This document shows, in pieces, positions 23,266 through 32,184 of a stretch of DNA of 64,000 bases. The position numbers and the translations under genes were made by a program. The DNA is taken from positions 62,001 to 126,000 of the forward strand of contig DIXF01000007.1 in assembly GCA_002448235.1 (NCBI GenBank), in the 5' to 3' direction. Under the pieces are notes generated by a model. It did not search any database, was not told where the DNA came from, and saw only the letters and a list, made by a program, of their open reading frames with translations. How positions within the stretch are numbered: position 1 is the first letter of the stretch; each line of letters opens with the position of its first letter. The stretch is from Syntrophaceae bacterium UBA6087 (lineage in GTDB: Bacteria; Desulfobacterota; Desulfomonilia; UBA1062).

Positions 23266-25815
23266 TTACACCGTCCGGGTTTTTTTCAGGGGAATGCGGA
23301 CCCGGATGGCCGTTCCCTTCCCTTTTCTTCCGGCAATAGCCATCCTGCCTCCCAGGAGTTTTATCCGTTCTTTGATCCCGATGACGCCGAACGACCCTGC
23401 TTTTTTGATGTCGCCGCGCGTTATGCCTTTGCCGTTGTCGCACACAAGGAGCTCTACCGCCGACTCACCGAGCTTCAAAGTTATCTCCACCTTTGTCGCC
23501 TGGGAATGCCTGGCAATATTCGTCAGGGCTTCCTGGCATATCCTGAATACCGCTGTGGTCACCTTGGTGTCCGAGATAAGCTTCTCGGGGTCGGGATCGA
23601 GGATGGCATCGCAGACGATTCCCGTGCGGCGCTGAAACTCTTCCGCCTGCCATTCGATCGCAGAGGTGAGGCCGAGGTCGTCCAGGAGCCCGGGGCGAAG
23701 CTGCATAAGGATGCGCTCAACGGTTTTTATCGTCGAGTCGATGTGATCGATCATGGAGGCGAGTTTTTCGTTGATTTCGGGTCTGTCTTCGGGAACCCTT
23801 TTCCCAACCCAGAAAAGATCCATCTTCAAAGCCGTGAGAATCTGCCCGAGCTCGTCGTGGATTTCCCGGGCGATCTCTGCACGCTCGCCTTCCAGGACCG
23901 TATGGAGGTGTTCTGCATGGATCCGGAGCTGTTTTTTCGACCTTCTCAACTGCTCTTCCGCGATCTTCCGCTCCGTGATGTCATTGATAAATCCTTCCAG
24001 GGCAACAAGCTCCCCTGTGTGGGAAAAGATTCCCAAGCCCCTTTCCCATACCCATTTCAGCCTGCCTTCGGAGGTGATAATCCTGTAGGTGATCTGAAAA
24101 CGCGAGCGTACCTTCAGCGAATCCTGCACGGTTTTCCACACATACTGCCGGTCGTCAGGGTGGATCAGCTCTCCGTATGAAATCCTGGAATTATTCATCA
24201 GCTCGGCCGGACGGTATCCGGTGAGAGCATGGCTCCCTTCGCTGACGAAATCCATTGTCCAGCTCAAGTCATTCCTGCACTTATAGGCCATCCCGGGAAG
24301 ATTGCCCATAAGGGTTTCGAGCACCCTCTGGTTTTCCCTGAGCGATTCCTCGGCCCGCTTTTTTTCCGTGATATCCGTGTATGTGGAGACGATCCGCCGG
24401 TCGCCCTCCTTCTCACCGATGCGGGAAACGCTCGTCAGGCAGATCACATCCCGGCCGTCCTTGCGTTTATATGTATATTCAAGGCTGTACGTTTTCTTGT
24501 CCGCAAGCTGCTCGTAGAGCTTTCTCGCCTCCCGGATATAGCTCGCCTTATCGGGGAAAAAGGCATTCATGGTGTGACCGATGAGTTCTTCCGGCTTCCA
24601 GCCGAAGACCGTTTCGACCGCATGGTTCGTGAATATGATCCTCCGGTTGTCGAGGCCGATTACGGCGTGTGGGATGGCCGCCATGATCGAGGACCGGAGC
24701 GCGGTGATCTCATCAAGGCTCTTTCGGGCGATTTTCAGCTCGGTAATATCGGTGAAGTTGAGGAGAAACGCCTGATGTTTGAGGAAGAACAGGGAAGTGA
24801 CGGTCAGCATCATCCATCTGATATCCCGGTTTTTGGTGATTATCTTCAGCTCGACAGGGGTGCTGGGAATCATTGTGGACCGATCGTGGTTCAGGATTCC
24901 GCTGAGGAGATATCGATCGTCAGGATGAATCAGCAGGACAGGGTCCATGGCACAGAGTTCGGCTTCATCGAACCCGGTGTATTCCATGAGCTTCGAATTC
25001 GCAAATTTGAGCCTGCCTTCCTGGATGATGCACAGACCGATGGACGAACTCCTGATAAAGCTCCTGTTCAAGGCTTCAGCCGTATCCCGCTCGGTGAGGT
25101 CTTCCAGATGCATGACAACCAGGTCGGGATGGATAAAAAGATAGGTGAGATCGGTTATACGCTCTTCTCCGGACGAGAACATCTTATAAAGGGTCTTCCT
25201 TCTGAGAACAGACCGTTCTCGGAAACAGCGCTCGAGATCGGAGACAATATCCTGCCTTTCCCTGTAAAGCTCATGAGCCGTCCTGCCCATATACCCTTTC
25301 AGTGCTTCCTTGGCGATTCCCGGTACCTTTTCGCTGAAACCGACGAGCGAGAAGGCATCTCCTATGCGCTGCCAGGAAAGGCTCATGTTGGGGTAATCCC
25401 GGGCATGGGGATCGATCCCTTCTGACAGGCGGGTATCGACGGGATAACGGCAATGATACTGTTCGCTGGAATCCCTGATAAAAGCAATGATCTTTTTCCC
25501 GTGCCCAACCTTTCTCATGCGGGATCTGTACTGAACCGGGAAGAGGAGACCGTTTTTCTTCCGGCAGCTGATCCACAGCGACAATCCCCCGGTCGAATCC
25601 CCCTCATCCATGAGCTCCGGCAGGGTGTAAGCTGTTTCCGAAGCCACGAGATCCGTTATTGCAAGGCGTCTCATCTCGTCGATCGAGTACCCGAACATCT
25701 CCAGAGCAGTGCCGTTGCACTCCAGGATAGTACCGTCCTGGTCGGCGATCAAGACACCTTCGGGGAAGCTTTCGAACAGTGCGCGTCCAAATTCGGGCCC
25801 GTTGAGATCGTTCAT
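23266..25815 (-). CDS. Multi-PAS sensor histidine kinase, NarL/DegS type
   Basis: 849 aa, no membrane segments. Starts with a PAS domain (ALFESFPEGVLIADQDGTI), followed by several further PAS/PAC units up to about 620 (for example ALRSSIMAAIPHAVIGLDNRR and DGRDVICLTSVSRIGE). Then comes a HisKA_3 dimerization helix with phospho-accepting His653 in EIAREIHDELGQILT and a HATPase domain (NIARHSQATKVEI, DNGKGI). Cytosolic sensing of redox, ligand or energy state is likely. Its ATG overlaps the response regulator stop (ATGA), so the pair is translationally coupled, with the regulator made first. Confidence 0.92.
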   Translation of the reverse strand: MNDLNGPEFGRALFESFPEGVLIADQDGTILECNGTALEMFGYSIDEMRRLAITDLVASETAYTLPELMDEGDSTGGLSLWISCRKKNGLLFPVQYRSRMRKVGHGKKIIAFIRDSSEQYHCRYPVDTRLSEGIDPHARDYPNMSLSWQRIGDAFSLVGFSEKVPGIAKEALKGYMGRTAHELYRERQDIVSDLERCFRERSVLRRKTLYKMFSSGEERITDLTYLFIHPDLVVMHLEDLTERDTAEALNRSFIRSSSIGLCIIQEGRLKFANSKLMEYTGFDEAELCAMDPVLLIHPDDRYLLSGILNHDRSTMIPSTPVELKIITKNRDIRWMMLTVTSLFFLKHQAFLLNFTDITELKIARKSLDEITALRSSIMAAIPHAVIGLDNRRIIFTNHAVETVFGWKPEELIGHTMNAFFPDKASYIREARKLYEQLADKKTYSLEYTYKRKDGRDVICLTSVSRIGEKEGDRRIVSTYTDITEKKRAEESLRENQRVLETLMGNLPGMAYKCRNDLSWTMDFVSEGSHALTGYRPAELMNNSRISYGELIHPDDRQYVWKTVQDSLKVRSRFQITYRIITSEGRLKWVWERGLGIFSHTGELVALEGFINDITERKIAEEQLRRSKKQLRIHAEHLHTVLEGERAEIAREIHDELGQILTALKMDLFWVGKRVPEDRPEINEKLASMIDHIDSTIKTVERILMQLRPGLLDDLGLTSAIEWQAEEFQRRTGIVCDAILDPDPEKLISDTKVTTAVFRICQEALTNIARHSQATKVEITLKLGESAVELLVCDNGKGITRGDIKKAGSFGVIGIKERIKLLGGRMAIAGRKGKGTAIRVRIPLKKTRTV

Positions 25816-26444
25816 TTGATGAGGTTCTTCTCTACCGCGTAAAAGGTAAGCTGGGCATTATTCTTCATACTCATCTTTTCAAGGATATTTGCCCGGTACG
25901 TGCTGATGGTTTTCACACTCAGGCAGAGATCGTCTGCCACCTCGGTGACGGTCTTGCCTGAAGCAAGCATGAGCATCACCTGGTATTCACGGTCGGAAAG
26001 CTTTTCGTGGATCTGCTTCGAGTTGTGCCTGTCGATTTCCGAGGCCAGGATTTCTGCCAGATTCTGGCTGACATACTTCCCTCCCTTGGAAACTTTATGG
26101 ATGGCCAAGATGAGCTCGATCGGGGCGCTCGACTTTGTAAGATACCCCGATGCACCGGCCCTTAGAGCCCGTACCGCATACTGCTCCTCGGGATAGATGC
26201 TTAAGATGAGGACCCCGATATTGGGCTTGATCTGCTTGATCTCGCCTATGATCTCGAGGCCGCTTCTCCCCGGCATGCCGATATCGAGAAGCACGAGGTC
26301 ACAGTCATGTTTCCAGAGAAAATCGATCACCTCCGAACTGTTGGTCGCTTCGCCGGCAAGGTGTATGCCCGGGTCGTCCGCAAGGATCTGCTTGAGGCCG
26401 GTCCTTACAATGGGGTGATCGTCAGCGATTAAGATTCTTACCAC
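25812..26444 (-). CDS. NarL/FixJ-family response regulator
   Basis: 210 aa. Receiver domain with acidic pocket ADDHPIVRTG (Asp8, Asp9), phospho-acceptor Asp54 in LVLLDIGMPG and the switch Ser/Lys region TKSSAPIE. C-terminal LuxR-type helix-turn-helix: LSDREYQVMLMLASGKTVTEVADDLCLSVKTISTYRANI. Cognate partner of the kinase encoded downstream. Target genes cannot be inferred. Confidence 0.94.
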   Translation of the reverse strand: MVRILIADDHPIVRTGLKQILADDPGIHLAGEATNSSEVIDFLWKHDCDLVLLDIGMPGRSGLEIIGEIKQIKPNIGVLILSIYPEEQYAVRALRAGASGYLTKSSAPIELILAIHKVSKGGKYVSQNLAEILASEIDRHNSKQIHEKLSDREYQVMLMLASGKTVTEVADDLCLSVKTISTYRANILEKMSMKNNAQLTFYAVEKNLIK

Positions 26445-26875
26445 TTCAGCATTCCTCTCAATTAATCCATATCATAGTGCCAAGGAATCCCTTTGAGCGC
26501 AAGGCTTCTTTCAGCCATGCGAGGAAATTCTTTAAACAGCTAGAGGATATGGTGTCCTGAGAAAAGTTCGCCCGGCTCCCGCTTAACCCTTTTATCCCAT
26601 TTCTTATCTTCGTCTGCAGGTTGATTGCCGTGGAAGCATGCTTCTTTCCTGATATGATTCTTCTGATACTGTATTATGAGCCTGGCAGGGAAATATTTTA
26701 CCTCATAAATGGGCAATATATTTCTCAGCCACTGACTATCTCTCCCTACCAAGATAGATTAGTCATTGTTTTTTCTTTTCTTTTTATTGGCATAGTCATT
26801 GCTCACTGTGAAGGTATAATTTTAATACTATGAAATATCCTGGGGCTTTCCAGGGATCGCAAGGGGGTAGCAGAC
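26445..26875. other. Intergenic region without supported gene
   Basis: 431 bases, AT-richer than the flanks, between the response regulator (minus) and the 98-aa gene (plus). Short overlapping frames on both strands near 26540-26833 have no RBS and no recognisable motif. It presumably holds the divergent promoters; I could not place a clear -35/-10 pair. Confidence 0.5.
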
Positions 26876-27172
26876 ATGGGAGAACAGATAAGCATCATTG
26901 ATGAGCGGAAATGCAGTAAGGCGGTAGGCGTTATCAGCGATCTTATCAAACGGGAGTGCCAGGGCTTCATCCTTCCTCCTTCGGAAGTGAAACGCCTCCT
27001 GGGCATCCCTGTTCATTACCAGACATGGTACCTGCACAGGAGCGTAATCCAGCTCAAGAAAAAACTCGCAAACAAGTATATCTCCATGGCAGTCAGCCCG
27101 GAAGACGGTATCTGCTTTACCCTGTACACACTGCCCAAGCAGCCGGGTGTACGGGTTTCACCCATGAATTAA
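26876..27172 (+). CDS. Conserved-looking 98-aa protein of unknown function
   Basis: 98 aa beginning MGEQISIIDERKC, with codon usage like its neighbours, AAGGGGGT about 7 bases before the ATG, and an intrinsic terminator 30 bases after the stop. It is therefore probably a real monocistronic gene. The sequence is basic, with no signal peptide or membrane segment; ILPPSEVKRLLGIPVHYQTWY and a Lys-rich helix are the most distinctive parts. I do not recognise the family. Confidence 0.68.
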   Translation: MGEQISIIDERKCSKAVGVISDLIKRECQGFILPPSEVKRLLGIPVHYQTWYLHRSVIQLKKKLANKYISMAVSPEDGICFTLYTLPKQPGVRVSPMN

Positions 27173-27201
27173 CGAGAAATATACCTCCCTCCTTTCCCAA
27201 C

Positions 27202-27239
27202 AAACCGGATCTCTTCCCAAAGGGAGGGGTCCGGTTTTT
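27202..27239 (+). terminator. Rho-independent terminator after the 98-aa gene
   Basis: Stem AAACCGGA / TCCGGTTT (27202-27209 with 27230-27237), a nested CCC/GGG inner stem, and a T run at the end. Classic intrinsic terminator. Confidence 0.88.
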
Positions 27240-27373
27240 CCCTGCCGGCATATTTCCTTGAACGAACGAAACGTCCGTACCCAGCTTGATTTTATACCAC
27301 TTGTTTTTACTATACTTTTATTCCGGCAACAAAAATCGGCCTACCGGTTTCTTAGTCCATGGAAGGAGGCAAA

Positions 27374-29479
27374 GTGGAGATCTGGCCCGGAAAACCTTTC
27401 CCCCTCGGCTCCGTATATGATGGTTTCGGCACCAACTTCTCCCTGTTTTCTGAAAAAGCTGAGCAGGCAGAGCTTTGTCTTTTCGATGAATCGGGCAAAG
27501 AAACCAGGATAAGCCTGTCCGAGGTGACAGGATACTGCTGGCATGGTTACCTCCCGGGAGTCGGACCTGGACAACGCTACAGCTACCGTATTCAGGGGCC
27601 GTGGGCTCCTGACGAGGGCAAACGATGCAATCCGAACAAGCTGCTCCTCGATCCGTATGCAAAAGCCATAGAAGGCCGGGTCGAGTGGAACCAGGCGGTG
27701 TTCCCCTACCGCTTCGGTGAAAACGAAGACATCGCCGAAAACACCGACAGCGCACCTTTCGTGCCCAAATCCATAGTGATCAACCCGTTTTTCGACTGGG
27801 GAGACGACCACCATCTTCGTTATCCCCTGAACGAGACGGTTATCTATGAGGCACACGTCAAGGGGCTCACTGCATGGCACCCCGATATTCCCGAAAGCAT
27901 CAGGGGCACCTATACCGCCCTCATACATCCCGTGATGCTCGACTACTTCAGCCGCTTAGGCATTACCGCACTGGAGATAATGCCTATACACCAGTTCATC
28001 CATGACGAGCACCTGCTCAAGAAGGGATTGCGGAATTACTGGGGATACAACTCTATCGGCTATTTCGCACCGCACAACGAGTATGCGAGCACGGGCCAGT
28101 CGGGCCAGCAGGTACAGGAATTCAAGCAGATGGTCAAGGTTCTCCACGATGCGCATATCGAGGTAATCCTCGACGTCGTGTACAACCACACGGCTGAAGG
28201 CAACCATCTGGGGCCTGTCTTGAGCTTCAAAGGCATCGACAATGAGGCATACTACCGTCTTGAGCAGAAAGACAAAAGATATTACACCGACTACACCGGA
28301 ACGGGCAACAGCCTGAACATGGCTCATCCTCACGTTCTCCAGCTCATAATGGATTCTTTGCGCTACTGGATCCAGGAGATGCATATCGACGGCTTCCGAT
28401 TCGATCTCGCGGCTACCCTTGCACGACAGCTGCATGACGTCGACCGCCTTTCGGCATTTTTCGACCTAATCCAGCAGGATCCGGTGGTGAGCCAGGCAAA
28501 ACTCATTGCAGAGCCCTGGGATGTGGGCATAGGGGGGTATCAGGTGGGAAACTTTCCCCCTCTGTGGTCCGAATGGAACGGCAAGTACCGCGACTGCATC
28601 AGGGACTTCTGGCGCGGCCAGGACCAGACCCTGGCGGAATTCGCGTATCGCTTCACCGGGAGCTCGGACCTGTACGAGAATACGAGCCGCCGCCCTTTTG
28701 CAAGCATCAACTTCATCACCGCCCACGACGGGTTTACCCTGAACGACCTCGTCTCGTACAATGACAAGCACAACGATGCCAACGGAGAGGGAAACAGCGA
28801 CGGCGAGAGCTTCAACCGGTCTTGGAACTGCGGGCATGAAGGACCGACGGAAGATGAAAATATTCTGTATCTCAGGAAAAAACAGAAGCGCAACTTTCTC
28901 TCGACCCTTCTTCTTTCACAGGGGGTGCCCATGATCCTGGGCGGTGACGAGTCGGGACGGACACAGCAGGGAAACAACAATGCCTACTGCCAGGACAATG
29001 AGATCTCCTGGTACGACTGGGGAGAAACGGATGAAGATCTGTTCGATTTCTGTGCGCGTCTTATCAAATTCAGAAAGGACCACCCTGTCTTGAGACGCAA
29101 AGGCTGGTTTCAGGGGAGGCCCATCCATGGAAGCAAGGTTGACGATATCGAGTGGTTCACCCCTGACGGTGCTGTGATGTCCGATGAAGACTGGGATGTC
29201 GGTTTTGCGAAGTCGATAGGCATCTTCCTCAACGGGGACGGCATCGCGAGTCTTGATGACCGGGGAAACCGTATCAGGGACGACAGTTTCTATCTCCTCA
29301 TCAATGCACACTATGAGCCCCTTACCTTTTCTCTTCCTTCCCAAAAGTGGGGAAAAGCCTGGGATGCAGTATTCGATACAAAAGACGGCATCTTCCGCGA
29401 GGAAAGCCGGCCGCTTCATGCAGGGGAGGATATTGAAGTGGAGGAACGGTCTCTCATCGTACTCAAAAGGGGAACGTGA
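27374..29479 (+). CDS. glgX: Glycogen debranching enzyme (GlgX-type isoamylase)
   Basis: 701 aa. N-terminal CBM48 (PLGSVYDGFGTNFSLFSE), then a GH13 barrel: DVVYNHTAEG, the nucleophile Asp in GFRFDLAA, general acid Glu in LIAEPWDVG, and FITAHDGF. Family: hydrolysis of alpha-1,6 branches of limit dextrins. Start set at GTG 27374 because AAGGAGG (27363-27369) would otherwise lie inside the frame that opens at ATG 27359; that earlier start adds five residues. First of three genes for making trehalose from glycogen; its stop is one base from the next ATG. Confidence 0.94.
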   Translation: MEIWPGKPFPLGSVYDGFGTNFSLFSEKAEQAELCLFDESGKETRISLSEVTGYCWHGYLPGVGPGQRYSYRIQGPWAPDEGKRCNPNKLLLDPYAKAIEGRVEWNQAVFPYRFGENEDIAENTDSAPFVPKSIVINPFFDWGDDHHLRYPLNETVIYEAHVKGLTAWHPDIPESIRGTYTALIHPVMLDYFSRLGITALEIMPIHQFIHDEHLLKKGLRNYWGYNSIGYFAPHNEYASTGQSGQQVQEFKQMVKVLHDAHIEVILDVVYNHTAEGNHLGPVLSFKGIDNEAYYRLEQKDKRYYTDYTGTGNSLNMAHPHVLQLIMDSLRYWIQEMHIDGFRFDLAATLARQLHDVDRLSAFFDLIQQDPVVSQAKLIAEPWDVGIGGYQVGNFPPLWSEWNGKYRDCIRDFWRGQDQTLAEFAYRFTGSSDLYENTSRRPFASINFITAHDGFTLNDLVSYNDKHNDANGEGNSDGESFNRSWNCGHEGPTEDENILYLRKKQKRNFLSTLLLSQGVPMILGGDESGRTQQGNNNAYCQDNEISWYDWGETDEDLFDFCARLIKFRKDHPVLRRKGWFQGRPIHGSKVDDIEWFTPDGAVMSDEDWDVGFAKSIGIFLNGDGIASLDDRGNRIRDDSFYLLINAHYEPLTFSLPSQKWGKAWDAVFDTKDGIFREESRPLHAGEDIEVEERSLIVLKRGT

Positions 29480-29480
29480 C

Positions 29481-32138
29481 ATGCCGAACATTCCCATCGC
29501 GACCTACCGGGTCCAGCTGCAACCGGAGTTCGGCTTTGAATCCGCCTCGGGAATCCTCGATTACCTTGCCGGCCTCGGCGTGAGCCATCTCTACGCATCA
29601 CCCTATCTCCAGGCCGCACAGGGAAGCACCCACGGGTATGATGTGGTGAGCCACTGGAAGATCAACCCCGAACTGGGAGGATTGGAAGGGCATGCCGCGC
29701 TTCGAAAAGCATTGCAGACGTATGGCATGGGGCAGGTACTGGATATCGTACCCAACCACATGGCCATATCGGGCGGTGAGAATGTGTGGTGGTGGGACGT
29801 ACTGGAGAATGGTCAGTCCAGCAGATACGCCTCGTATTTCGATGTCGACTGGGACCCTGCGGAGACAAGGTTCGGCAATAAGATTCTCCTCCCCATCCTG
29901 GGGGACCACTTCGGCAGGGTGCTGGAAGCGGGAGAGATTCGCCTTGAGCGGAAAGAGGGGAAATTTTTCCTGCACTACTACGATAACGTGTTTCCCGCAT
30001 CGCCGGGGTCTGTGGCTTCCTTCCTCGCCCGCGCCGGGGAGGACATGGCTTGCCATGAGCTGATCTTCCTGGCTGACGCATTGAAATCGCTCCCCCTGCC
30101 CTCGGTTACCGATCAGGCGAGTATCCGCAGAAGGCACCGCGACAAGGAGGTCATCCAAACACTGCTGGAGAAGCTCCTGAGTGACCACCTCGATGTGGCA
30201 CGGCTGGTGGATGCATTCATCAAAGAGATCAATGCACATCCCGACGAACTCGAGGCCCTGCTCGATGCACAGAACTACCGGCTCGCTTTCTGGCGCACAG
30301 CGGATCAGGACCTGGGTTATCGACGATTCTTCGACATCAACTCGCTGGTTGCATTGAGAGCAGAAGAGGAAGATGTCTTCGAGGACAGCCACCGGCTTAT
30401 CCTGAAATGGCTCAAAGAGGGGGTGATCGACGGCGTCCGGATCGATCATCCGGACGGCTTGAGGGACCCGGTGACATACCTCGGCAGGCTTCGCAGGGCA
30501 AGTCCGGGGACCTGGGTCGTGGTGGAAAAAATCCTCGATCCCGATGAGCGGTTGAGGCCAGACTGGCCAGTGGACGGAACCACGGGGTATGAATTCATCA
30601 ACCTTCTCACCCGGATTTTCATCAACGGCTCGAGCGAAAAAGCATTGACGGAGCTGTATGCGGAATTCACCGGCGAAACGAGATCTTACAAGGAAGTGCT
30701 CCGGGAGAAAAAGCTCCTGGTCATCGACAGGACCTTCGGGAGTGATATTAACAGGCTCACGGCCCTGATGCTCGCCATCTGCGAGCATCACAGGCGCTAC
30801 CGGGACTATACCCGCCAGGAAGTCTTCCAGGGCTTACGGAAGGTAATTGCCTACTACCCTGTCTATAGAACGTATATAAACGCCCATGCAGGCTGGATAT
30901 CCGACGAAGACAGAAAGATCATTCACCAGGTCATCGAGCAGGCGAAACAGGAGACACCGGAAGTCGAGCCGGACCTGTTCGATTTCATGCATGACATCCT
31001 CATGCTCAAAGAAGGTGGCGCATCAGAATCCGAATTCGTCATGCGCCTCCAGCAGATCACCCCTCCGGTGATGGCGAAAGGGGCGGAGGACACGGCATTC
31101 TACTGCTACAATCGTTTTATTGCGCTCAACGAGGTGGGAGGAGACCCCGGATCGTTCGCCCTTGATACGGATGAGTTTCATTCTCGCATGAAAGAGCGCC
31201 TCGAAGCCTATCCGCTTTCCATGCTCTCCACCTCGACTCACGACACCAAGCGGAGCGAGGATGTCAGGGCCAGGCTGGTGCTCCTTACGGAAATACCCGA
31301 TGCATGGAAAGAAGCCGTGGCCAGATGGTCCGGCATGGCCCGGCGTTATAAAAAAGAAGATCTGCCGGACAGGAACACCGAATATTTCCTCTATCAGACA
31401 CTGGTCGGGGCATGGCCTATCGGAACGGATCGTCTCATCCCCTATATGGAAAAGTCGTCCCGGGAGGCCAAGAGCCATACCTCCTGGACCGAGCCGAATG
31501 CTTCTTACGAACGGACGCTCAAAGACTTTGTTGAGAATCTCATGAGCGACTCCGCCTTTTTGGCAGATCTGACATCATTCATCGAGCCGCTCGTTAAACC
31601 CGGACACATCAACTCCCTTTCACAGACCTTGATCAAGCTTACCTCTCCGGGAATTCCTGATATATACCAGGGGTGCGATCTCTGGGACAGGAGCCTGGTG
31701 GACCCGGATAACCGGAGGCCTGTGGATTTCGGAGCCAGGAGAGGTCTGCTTTCCCTGCTCGATAAGCCGGTTCCCGAAGAGATACTCAACCAGATGGATT
31801 CCGGACTGCCGAAGCTCTGGGTAACCAGAGAGTGCCTCAAGCTCCGTAAAAGACTGCCCGAAGCCTTTGGAGAAAAAGGGGCCTATGAGCCGATCCGGTT
31901 CAACGGCCCGAAGTCCGGATTCGCCTTCGGGTTTATCCGCGACGGCCGCGTGGCAACGATAGTCCCCCGCCTTGTTCTGAAGCGAGGAGATGACTGGGAG
32001 GGAACACTGGCCGGTCTCCCGCCCGGCAGATGGGATAATGTATTCACCGCAGAAGAGTTCACAGGACCTGAAGTACCTGTGGACGGACTGCTGAAATCTT
32101 TCCCGCTCGCCCTGCTCGTGAAACAGGGGGAAGTATGA
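29481..32138 (+). CDS. treY: Maltooligosyltrehalose synthase
   Basis: 885 aa, usual family length. Begins MPNIPIATYRVQLQPEFGF, the characteristic TreY N-terminus, then DIVPNHMA, GVRIDHPDGL with the nucleophile Asp, VVVEKIL with the acid Glu, and STHDTKRSEDVRARL. It isomerizes the reducing-end alpha-1,4 link of maltodextrin to alpha-1,1, leaving maltooligosyltrehalose for TreZ. Start at 29481 rather than the frame opening at 29253, which overlaps glgX; only one base separates the two genes. Confidence 0.95.
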   Translation: MPNIPIATYRVQLQPEFGFESASGILDYLAGLGVSHLYASPYLQAAQGSTHGYDVVSHWKINPELGGLEGHAALRKALQTYGMGQVLDIVPNHMAISGGENVWWWDVLENGQSSRYASYFDVDWDPAETRFGNKILLPILGDHFGRVLEAGEIRLERKEGKFFLHYYDNVFPASPGSVASFLARAGEDMACHELIFLADALKSLPLPSVTDQASIRRRHRDKEVIQTLLEKLLSDHLDVARLVDAFIKEINAHPDELEALLDAQNYRLAFWRTADQDLGYRRFFDINSLVALRAEEEDVFEDSHRLILKWLKEGVIDGVRIDHPDGLRDPVTYLGRLRRASPGTWVVVEKILDPDERLRPDWPVDGTTGYEFINLLTRIFINGSSEKALTELYAEFTGETRSYKEVLREKKLLVIDRTFGSDINRLTALMLAICEHHRRYRDYTRQEVFQGLRKVIAYYPVYRTYINAHAGWISDEDRKIIHQVIEQAKQETPEVEPDLFDFMHDILMLKEGGASESEFVMRLQQITPPVMAKGAEDTAFYCYNRFIALNEVGGDPGSFALDTDEFHSRMKERLEAYPLSMLSTSTHDTKRSEDVRARLVLLTEIPDAWKEAVARWSGMARRYKKEDLPDRNTEYFLYQTLVGAWPIGTDRLIPYMEKSSREAKSHTSWTEPNASYERTLKDFVENLMSDSAFLADLTSFIEPLVKPGHINSLSQTLIKLTSPGIPDIYQGCDLWDRSLVDPDNRRPVDFGARRGLLSLLDKPVPEEILNQMDSGLPKLWVTRECLKLRKRLPEAFGEKGAYEPIRFNGPKSGFAFGFIRDGRVATIVPRLVLKRGDDWEGTLAGLPPGRWDNVFTAEEFTGPEVPVDGLLKSFPLALLVKQGEV

Positions 32139-32184
32139 GCCAGGCATTTCCGGTGCGGCCATGCACGGCTCTCAGAGGTGAGTC

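Noticed and set aside
26540..26833. Overlapping 70-codon frames on both strands
   Set aside because: AT-rich composition unlike neighbouring genes, no RBS, mutually antisense.
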